Notes under the pieces: generated by a model
The model's database searches: none
What the model saw: only the letters and a program-made list of their open reading frames with translations
What the model was told of the DNA's origin: nothing
Translations under genes and position numbers: made by a program
Part shown: in pieces, positions 35,298-41,192 of the stretch
How positions within the stretch are numbered: the first letter of the stretch is position 1
Layout of the letters: the number at the start of each line of letters is the position of its first letter
NCBI GenBank assembly: GCA_023666965.1
Contig: JAMPAZ010000001.1
Coordinates: forward strand, 841,184-882,375
Direction: 5' to 3'
Length of the DNA stretch: 41,192 nt
Source of the DNA: Muribaculum sp.
GTDB taxonomy: Bacteria > Bacteroidota > Bacteroidia > Bacteroidales > Muribaculaceae

Positions 35298-37028
35298 ATG
35301 GCAACAACCACAACTCCCTCGGCACCTCATTTTCCCGAACAGGTGACAGGTATGTACGTTTTGGCTCGTGCACTAAAGAACATGGGCATTGAGAATGTAT
35401 ACGGCCTCGTTGGTATTCCTATCACTGAAGCCGGTTATATGGTGCAGGGACAAGGAATACGATTCGTGGGATTCCGCCACGAACAGCAGGCCGGTATGGC
35501 GGCCGCTACCGAAGGCTATCTGACAAAGAAGCCCGGTGTGCTGATGACGGTTTCGTCGCTCGGTTTTATGAACGGACTGACCGCGACCGCAAATGCTACA
35601 GTCAACTGCTACCCGATGATTCAGATTTCGGGAGCGAGCGACCCGGCCATGGTGGACATGAACATGGGTACTTACGAACAACTCGATCAATTCAACACCG
35701 CTAAGCCGGTAGTAAAGGCTGCCTTCAGATGCAGCAAGGCCGAAGATATACCTTCGGCTGTGGCACGTGCCTACCGTGCTGCCGTCAGTGGCCGCCCCGG
35801 TGGTGTATATATCGACATGACCACTCCTGCTCTTGGGCAGATAATGAACCGCGAAGATGCTGAAAAACTCCTCTACGCGCCGGTGGACATTTATTCACCT
35901 GTAGCCCCGAATCAGGAGGCCGTAGACCGAGCCGTCGCTACAATCGCTTCGGCCAAGCGTCCGGCAATACTCCTTGGAAAGGGTGCGGCTTACGCCCAGG
36001 TCGATGACAAGATTAAAGAGCTTGTCGAGAAGTACAATATTCCGTACTTGCCTATGTCAATGGCCAAAGGTCTAATGCCTGACGACGGTCCGCTCAGCGC
36101 ACTTTCATGCCGTTCGACAATCATGGAAAAGGCCGATGTGGTAATCGTTATAGGAGCGCGTCTTAACTGGATGCTGTCATTCGGCAAGGGTAAGTGGAAT
36201 CCTGAGATGAAGTTCGTTCAACTTGACGTTGAACCTCAGGAGATTGATGTCAATGTGCCGATAGCCGCTCCTGTCGTTGGCGATATGGGCTTGTCGCTTG
36301 ACGCTATTCTGGGAAAACTCTCAACGGTCAAGATGAGCGCCAACCCGACATGGGTCACTTCGCTTCAAGCCGAGGCCAAAGAGAAAAATGCGAAATTTGC
36401 GGCACGTATCGACGGTGCTAAAAATGCATCTCCAATGAATCATTGGACAGCTTTGGGCGCCATAAAGCCGATACTTGAAGCAAATAAAGACTTGATATTT
36501 GTCAATGAAGGAGCCAATACTCTTGACGACGCACGAGATGCCATCAATATGAGCTTGCCTCGACGCCGTGTCGATTGCGCTACCTGGGCCATCATGGGTA
36601 TGGGCATGGGTTCGGCCATCGGAGCGGCTGTGGCAACGGGTAAGAGTGTCGTGGCTTTGGAAGGCGACAGCGCATTCGGCTTCTCCGGAATGGACTTCAG
36701 TACCATCTGCCGGTTCAAATTGCCGGTGACTGTAATCATATTCAATAACGGCGGTATTTATAACGGAATCGGAGTCCCGATGGACAAGACGACGGATCCG
36801 GCTCCGACAACTCTTGACATAAATGCCCGTTATGACAAGCTCGGCGATGCATTCGGCGCACAGACATATTATGTCACCACTCCGGACGAGTTGTCAAAGG
36901 CTTTGACTGAGTCAATAGCCTCAAAGAAGCCTTGTCTTATCGATGTCCAGTTAGGCGCAGACTCCGGAAAGGAGAGCGGCCATATCGGTTATCTTAATCC
37001 GGCTCCGCTCCAGGATATAACAGTATAG
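35298..37028 (+). CDS. oxc: Oxalyl-CoA decarboxylase
   Basis: A 576-residue thiamine-diphosphate enzyme. Glu62 in FRHEQQAGMAAATEG is the cofactor-activating Glu. The thiamine-binding motif runs LEGDSAFGFSGMDF to IIFNNGGIYNG. It decarboxylates oxalyl-CoA to formyl-CoA, which frc reuses, so the two close a catalytic cycle giving formate and CO2. The start MATTTTPSAPHFPEQ at 35298 was chosen since the longer frame at 35226 lies within frc. The AEC carrier follows 59 bases later. Confidence 0.95.
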   Translation: MATTTTPSAPHFPEQVTGMYVLARALKNMGIENVYGLVGIPITEAGYMVQGQGIRFVGFRHEQQAGMAAATEGYLTKKPGVLMTVSSLGFMNGLTATANATVNCYPMIQISGASDPAMVDMNMGTYEQLDQFNTAKPVVKAAFRCSKAEDIPSAVARAYRAAVSGRPGGVYIDMTTPALGQIMNREDAEKLLYAPVDIYSPVAPNQEAVDRAVATIASAKRPAILLGKGAAYAQVDDKIKELVEKYNIPYLPMSMAKGLMPDDGPLSALSCRSTIMEKADVVIVIGARLNWMLSFGKGKWNPEMKFVQLDVEPQEIDVNVPIAAPVVGDMGLSLDAILGKLSTVKMSANPTWVTSLQAEAKEKNAKFAARIDGAKNASPMNHWTALGAIKPILEANKDLIFVNEGANTLDDARDAINMSLPRRRVDCATWAIMGMGMGSAIGAAVATGKSVVALEGDSAFGFSGMDFSTICRFKLPVTVIIFNNGGIYNGIGVPMDKTTDPAPTTLDINARYDKLGDAFGAQTYYVTTPDELSKALTESIASKKPCLIDVQLGADSGKESGHIGYLNPAPLQDITV

Positions 37029-37087
37029 GACTTCGGGTATCGACAACTATATTTTTTAGGCATTATAAATCTAAAATTTCGTAAATT

Positions 37088-38062
37088 ATGGTACACATAT
37101 TCCTATATGCCATTGTCCCGATCATCGTAGTGATGCTTGCGGGATACATATCCGGTAAGAAAGGGATGTTTACTGGAGGCGACGCCAAGGCATTCAATAA
37201 GGTTGTGCTGGACTTCGCATTGCCGGCAGCCCTGTTCGTGTCAATCGTTGACGCGAATCGAGAGATGCTCGTTCACGATTTGAAGCTCACAATGATTTCG
37301 CTTGTCGTGATCATGGGGTGTTTCATGCTCGTCTATTTTATCTATAAATACTGTTTTAAGCAGAACACCGGTGCCGACGCGGCAATCATGGCGTTGATTA
37401 GCGGTTCGCCAACGATAGGATTCCTTGGTTTTGCCGTTTTGGAGCCGATTTTCGGAACGACGCCTTACGTCGCGCTGGTTGTGGCAATTGTAGGAATTGT
37501 GGTAAATGCTGTCGGTATTCCGGTTGGACTATCTCTTTTGAATGCCAGCAATGAAAAGCTGCATCCTGTGGCAGCCGGCCAAAAACGGCCGAGCGCATGG
37601 AAGCCGGTGATTCACGCGTTGGAACAGCCGGTTGCTTGGGCACCTATATTGGCCGTTATTTGGGTAGCGGCAGGGATTCCTTGGCCGAAATGGGCAAGTC
37701 CGTCGTTTGATTTGATTAAGGGAGCCAATGCGTCAATGGCAGTGTTCGCGGCCGGTGTAACGCTGTCGGCAGTAAAAATCACTATCAATTGGCAAGGTAT
37801 ACTCGGATGTATCCTTAAGCTTATCGTAATGCCTGCCGCGCTTTTGATAGTTGGCATGATATTCCACATGGATCCGCTTAATCTGAAGATGCTTGTAGTG
37901 GCAGGTGCACTTCCTCCGGCATTTTCGGGCGTCATTATTGCCAGTCAATATGACACATACGTAGCGACCGGAACATCGTCGCTGGCATTGAGCGTAATCC
38001 TCTTTATCGTGTTTTGTCCGCTTTGGATTTGGATAACCGATTTGGCACTCAAGATGGCATAG
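37088..38062 (+). CDS. AEC-family carrier, probable oxalate/formate transporter
   Basis: A 324-residue membrane protein with ten hydrophobic segments in a two-half (5+5) layout characteristic of the auxin-efflux-carrier family (MVHIFLYAIVPIIVVMLAGY; DFALPAALFVSIVDANRE; GALPPAFSGVIIASQYDT). Its place directly after frc and oxc, as YfdV is in E. coli, suggests oxalate import or oxalate/formate exchange. This is inferred from context and the family alone; OxlT-type exchangers in Oxalobacter belong to another family. The operon ends near the hairpin at 38104-38139. Confidence 0.88.
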   Translation: MVHIFLYAIVPIIVVMLAGYISGKKGMFTGGDAKAFNKVVLDFALPAALFVSIVDANREMLVHDLKLTMISLVVIMGCFMLVYFIYKYCFKQNTGADAAIMALISGSPTIGFLGFAVLEPIFGTTPYVALVVAIVGIVVNAVGIPVGLSLLNASNEKLHPVAAGQKRPSAWKPVIHALEQPVAWAPILAVIWVAAGIPWPKWASPSFDLIKGANASMAVFAAGVTLSAVKITINWQGILGCILKLIVMPAALLIVGMIFHMDPLNLKMLVVAGALPPAFSGVIIASQYDTYVATGTSSLALSVILFIVFCPLWIWITDLALKMA

Positions 38063-38103
38063 ACACTCAAAAGGCATAGCGTTCCTTTTTTTCATAAACA
38101 AGT

Positions 38104-38139
38104 CAAAGGCTGACCGGACTTAGATTCGGTCAGCCTTTG
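38104..38139 (+). terminator. Hairpin between the oxalate operon and the methylase
   Basis: CAAAGGCTGACCG at 38104-38116 and CGGTCAGCCTTTG at 38127-38139 form a perfect 13-bp stem with a 10-base loop. The tail is not T-rich on either strand, so it is a strong stem that may be an inefficient terminator or mRNA-end stabiliser for the convergent operons. Confidence 0.6.
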
Positions 38140-38230
38140 CAATATCTTTGCCTATGACTAATAAGGTGAGAAATTAATATTAATAGGACACTGAACTTGA
38201 TTATAAGTCCATATCATAATCAGCAAGCTC

Positions 38231-39298
38231 TCAGTCTTTTGGATATGAGATAATCAAAACTTCACGGGAAGTGGTGTCGCTCAAAGCATATTTAATATTT
38301 CCGGAATATTTCACCTCATTGTATCTACCTTGATTATTTAATAGGTGTAATATACTTTCTATAGACGGAATACCATTTGACCTATACGAAAACACGATTG
38401 TGCTATGCTTGAAATTTTGTATCAGCCGTTCAAACCCGTTGATTATGCGCGCCTTATCGTTCCATATCGAATAGGAACGTTTAAGTCTATGGTGCTTACT
38501 TTTATAATCGATCAAATTAATCCAATTATCGTAGCACAATAACCCATTCAAAAAATGGTAAAAATCAGCATAATCTACACCGATACCTTTACTATTTAGA
38601 TAAGGAGTATCTATATAGACCAAATCAAATTTATTTGTAATGTCCAGTGCATCTTGATTAAGCGAAACACATTTCACACCATTACTGAAAATGGCTCTAT
38701 TCGCTTCTTCAATAAAATTTCTGAAATGTTGTTCAAAAGGTGTATCCCATGTTTTCTTATTTCCAAAAGAACGTTCAACGTCAGACATTCTGACATACAA
38801 ATTCTTCCTATGGAACAGATTATATGGTCTCTTAATTATACATGACTGAAAAAGGGCAAACCATGCCAAAGACCGTTTGTATTCGTCATCTATATTTGCG
38901 ATATTATAACGCACAACGTCTAACCAGTGATTCTCTTCGTCGGTATAATAAATATCTTTGAAATTATCCGCTATAACTGAAGGGTATATAATTCCCGGCT
39001 TTTCAGTCAAAATATCATTTACTTCAACATCAGTAATAGTTTCATTGTCATTTTCAATAATAGCCTTTCCAATCGTAAAATTGAACGGTAGTATATCATT
39101 GTAAGTGACCTGTTTCCCCTCATCTTTTAACCGATACGCGACAGATCCAGTCCCTCCAAAGGCATCCAATACAGTAGAAAACTCGATGGGTGAAATTTCA
39201 TTCCAGATCCAATCTACAAATTTTGATTTGCTACCTTGGTATCTTGTAGAAGGAAAAACATTTTTCTGCTTTATTTCAGGAAAAAGAGAATATTCCAT
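38231..39298 (-). CDS. DNA adenine methyltransferase (D12 class), likely GATATC-specific
   Basis: A 355-residue N6-adenine methylase of the alpha/D12 (Dam-like) class. TRYQGSKSKFVDWI at ~18-31 is the motif X-type N-terminus, FGGTG (47-51) is the S-adenosylmethionine motif I, and DTPY (230-233) is the catalytic motif IV, a known variant of DPPY. The gene begins two bases after the stop of the nuclease gene, so both are one transcript with the nuclease first. By pairing with the EcoRV-like nuclease it should protect GATATC by methylating an adenine. Composition is much AT-richer than the oxalate operon, suggesting acquisition by transfer. Confidence 0.9.
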   Translation of the reverse strand: MEYSLFPEIKQKNVFPSTRYQGSKSKFVDWIWNEISPIEFSTVLDAFGGTGSVAYRLKDEGKQVTYNDILPFNFTIGKAIIENDNETITDVEVNDILTEKPGIIYPSVIADNFKDIYYTDEENHWLDVVRYNIANIDDEYKRSLAWFALFQSCIIKRPYNLFHRKNLYVRMSDVERSFGNKKTWDTPFEQHFRNFIEEANRAIFSNGVKCVSLNQDALDITNKFDLVYIDTPYLNSKGIGVDYADFYHFLNGLLCYDNWINLIDYKSKHHRLKRSYSIWNDKARIINGFERLIQNFKHSTIVFSYRSNGIPSIESILHLLNNQGRYNEVKYSGNIKYALSDTTSREVLIISYPKD

Positions 39299-39299
39299 T

Positions 39300-40076
39300 T
39301 TATTCTAATTTGCGAAAAACCTTATAGGACGACAAATCATGGTAATATGGAGAAACTAACTCAGCCCGTTTCGCCATATCTGGTGTAAGAAAGTTTGTCC
39401 AATAGTCATCAAAAACATCTTCTCCTAAATTTGAAAAGGGACCATTGCCATTCATTAGATCATCTATGTTTGACACTGAACCAATATTTTTCGTATTGCC
39501 ACTTCCAGGACGATCAATCGCAATACGCCACTTTTCTTGAACGAAAAATGTAATATCCTTTATGACCGATATGATATCAGACAATTGATTGATTGAATAA
39601 TTAATACGTTCATCACCGTGGGGATTTTCACTATATATTATCCCCAGGACTACATGTGCCTTATATTCGCTATATGGATGAGTAACGTTCTTAGAGCTTT
39701 TTCGGTTCCTAAAATAACCTGTGAAAGCTCCAAGAGTCATTCCGTTAATTCTGCTTGGACTTTTCCGATAACTACTCTTTAAATCTACGGCAAACAAATT
39801 ACCTTTATCATCTTTAAAGGTCACATCCGGATAAAAATTTTGTTCTTTGGTTAATTCTAAGACAAGGTTGTTATCAACCGCAAACTTATTTAAAAGAGGG
39901 AAAATGTAAAGTTCTATTATTTTTGAGATAACTTTAGTGTCATTCGAAACAGTATATATACGTTTATAAATGTCAATAAAACCCTTGACTACCCATTGAC
40001 CGTCATCAGTCATAACATGTGACGAGAAAGAATTTACGGCATTGCGTAGATTCAGTATAAAAGATTCCTTATCCAT
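39300..40076 (-). CDS. EcoRV-like type II restriction endonuclease
   Basis: A 258-residue protein that resembles EcoRV along its core. Compared from memory: NDTKVISKIIELYIFPLLNKFA matches EcoRV's SDTKVLSTIFEL; NFYPDVTF matches NHYPDFTL; AVDLKSS matches AIDIKTT; and DRPGSGNTKNIGS matches DLAGSGNTTNIGS. The catalytic set is Glu55, Asp84, Asp98 and Lys100 (EcoRV E45, D74, D90, K92). The recognition loop GSGNTK at 191-196 differs from EcoRV's only in its last residue. It should cut GATATC as a homodimer with Mg2+. It is the first gene of a two-gene unit with the methylase and has a -7 box 4 bases from its ATG. No controller gene is seen. Confidence 0.88.
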   Translation of the reverse strand: MDKESFILNLRNAVNSFSSHVMTDDGQWVVKGFIDIYKRIYTVSNDTKVISKIIELYIFPLLNKFAVDNNLVLELTKEQNFYPDVTFKDDKGNLFAVDLKSSYRKSPSRINGMTLGAFTGYFRNRKSSKNVTHPYSEYKAHVVLGIIYSENPHGDERINYSINQLSDIISVIKDITFFVQEKWRIAIDRPGSGNTKNIGSVSNIDDLMNGNGPFSNLGEDVFDDYWTNFLTPDMAKRAELVSPYYHDLSSYKVFRKLE

Positions 40077-40080
40077 AACA

Positions 40081-40088
40081 CAAAGTTA
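40081..40088 (-). promoter_or_regulatory. -7 box immediately before the nuclease gene
   Basis: TAACTTTG on the minus strand ends 4 bases before the ATG at 40076, again predicting a leaderless or nearly leaderless transcript. No TTG at the usual -33 spacing was found in the AT-rich upstream sequence. Confidence 0.5.
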
Positions 40089-40146
40089 CTAATATTATTT
40101 CATAAATATATTTAGTAAAAGAATTTTCACCTTCATCTCTACAAGT

Positions 40147-41064
40147 TTAGTTTATCAAGGTGGAGGATATTTTGGATAGCGGGGCGTCTTTTAGGATTAC
40201 TGTTCCTTGCGGGTCGAGCAGGTAGATGACGGGCATCTCGGGGAAACTGTATTTGTCGGATTCCGACAAGTCGGCAAAAGCATCTGTCCATTCTGATGGG
40301 ATTTTGGCAAGTGCATCGTCTGCCTGCCAAATGTCGGCCTCACCGAATGGGTAAACGGCGATGACATTTATCTTTTCTGACTCAATCAGGTGGTTAAGCT
40401 CCGGGTCGGTCTTTAATTCCATAATTGTCTCAGCACAATGATCGCAGTCAGGATCGTAGAACATCAGGATAGTGGGGCGTCCGACAGAAAATTCGTGCAT
40501 ACCCACAGTCGATCCATTGCGGAGGCGCATCCGGAAGTCGGCGGACACGGTGCCGACTCTGTTGCGCAGAGTCTCTTCGAGCATATATTGGGGTCGGATG
40601 CGCTCGGCATCGGAAAGAATTGGAGATTTGACTATCGCTTGGACAAATGGGATGAAGAGTTCCTCCTCGCGCATAGGTGACCCCGGTTCATACAGGTAGT
40701 GCTCGGCAATCTCGGCAACGAGATTAAAAGCGGTTTTGTCAGTCGATACGATATTCATCAAATTAGATACTGCGGTTTCGCGGCCGGAGACTGAGGCGTG
40801 AGGCATTACGGAGAAAAAATTAACAAGGTTTTGCTCCATAAAAGCATAATCGTGGCTTTTAGCAGTATCTGAAAAATCCATAGAATCCCAAAAATGAAGA
40901 AGTATATAGTCGGCTCTGTTTACAGTGTCGGTCATTCCATCAGGGTCTTTCGGGAGGGTAAGTTCCTCGACAGAAGTGACTTCGTGAGACGGAAGCGCTA
41001 AAGTCGATACGGTTGAGAGAGTCATGGCCGCAGTTGCCGCGATTGTAAAAAGTATGCGTTTCAT
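40147..41064 (-). CDS. Exported thioredoxin-fold protein (TlpA/DUF5106-like)
   Basis: A 305-residue protein with a signal peptide (MKRILFTIAATAAMTLSTVSTLA). The N-terminal half (~40-170) is helical and resembles the DUF5106 domain found in Bacteroidetes before a thioredoxin fold. The C-terminal half is thioredoxin-like with an active-site motif CDHC (207-210) in TILMFYDPDCDHCAETIMELK in pieces, and a cis-Pro segment (FPEMPVIYLLDPQG). It probably reduces or exchanges disulfides in the periplasm. It lies upstream of the nuclease gene with 70 bases between and downstream of a gene cut by the window edge. Confidence 0.85.
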   Translation of the reverse strand: MKRILFTIAATAAMTLSTVSTLALPSHEVTSVEELTLPKDPDGMTDTVNRADYILLHFWDSMDFSDTAKSHDYAFMEQNLVNFFSVMPHASVSGRETAVSNLMNIVSTDKTAFNLVAEIAEHYLYEPGSPMREEELFIPFVQAIVKSPILSDAERIRPQYMLEETLRNRVGTVSADFRMRLRNGSTVGMHEFSVGRPTILMFYDPDCDHCAETIMELKTDPELNHLIESEKINVIAVYPFGEADIWQADDALAKIPSEWTDAFADLSESDKYSFPEMPVIYLLDPQGTVILKDAPLSKISSTLIN

Positions 41065-41111
41065 ATAACGGTATGTCGTTTAATTTTGTTATTAGACAAG
41101 TTTTTAGGAAA

Positions 41112-41192
41112 TCACTCTGCTCTTGACAGGACCATCATCACTTTAGTCCCATCGAGGAGCGTGGTGGCCATCAATCTGAAATCTCCTCCATC
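41112..41192 (-). CDS. C-terminal end of an unidentified protein (cut by window edge)
   Basis: Reading the minus strand in from the edge gives 26 codons and a TGA at 41112-41114: the residues end LLDGTKVMMVLSRAE. The run has no early stop and starts in frame at the edge, so it is probably the end of a real gene. Too little is visible to name a family. It is 47 bases before the ATG of the thioredoxin-fold gene, so the two may be cotranscribed. Confidence 0.45.
   Translation of the reverse strand, partial: DGGDFRLMATTLLDGTKVMMVLSRAE

Overview
The window looks like a chromosomal piece of a gut Bacteroidales, most likely a Muribaculaceae-type organism (inferred). Several genes carry the Bacteroidetes promoter form (TTG or TTTG, about 20 bases, TAnnTTTG). 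There are almost no Shine-Dalgarno sites. The rpmB-rpmG-DUF4295 cluster, the methylmalonyl-CoA decarboxylase (propionate) operon and the anaerobic NrdDG reductase all fit an obligately anaerobic gut bacterium. No tRNA, rRNA or CRISPR array was seen.

Layout. 1-537 is a truncated IS5-type transposase, followed by a palindromic element. 807-1537 holds the ribosomal genes. 1725-6968 has a tricorn-type protease, an Ntn-hydrolase-like protein and two small membrane proteins. 7272-10618 is a minus-strand run: zinc-ribbon coiled-coil protein, Nif3-like protein and aspS, with a structured aspS leader. 11338-16023 is the propionate operon (mce, mmdA, a lamin-tail/OadG fusion, biotin carrier, OadB-type pump). 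16401-18308 is dnaK. 18754-23247 has a DUF6291-like orphan, an EptA-like transferase paired with an outer-membrane barrel protein, and a secreted LRR protein. 23477-27977 is lepA, nhaA, pncB. 28062-30097 is fcl-gmd (GDP-fucose synthesis). 30877-33540 is nrdG-nrdD. 33962-38062 is an oxalate operon (frc, oxc and an AEC-family carrier). 38231-40076 is a restriction-modification pair, and 40147-41192 holds a thioredoxin-fold protein and a gene end.

The most notable items are these. (1) A two-gene restriction-modification system whose nuclease keeps the EcoRV catalytic residues and nearly all of its recognition loop, predicting GATATC specificity; GATATC also appears unusually rare in the window. 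(2) Two copies of a ~260-bp, hairpin-packed, MITE-like element (6991-7248 and 18383-18647). (3) A three-way-junction-like leader before aspS. (4) A lamin-tail/OadG fusion in the decarboxylase operon. (5) Three genes with the -7 promoter box 4-8 bases from the start codon, suggesting leaderless mRNAs.

How the genes work together. The mce-mmd operon turns methylmalonyl-CoA into propionyl-CoA while pumping sodium, and NhaA could use or balance that gradient. The oxalate operon recycles formyl-CoA to decarboxylate oxalate. gmd and fcl feed surface fucosylation, and the EptA-like and barrel proteins act on the envelope.
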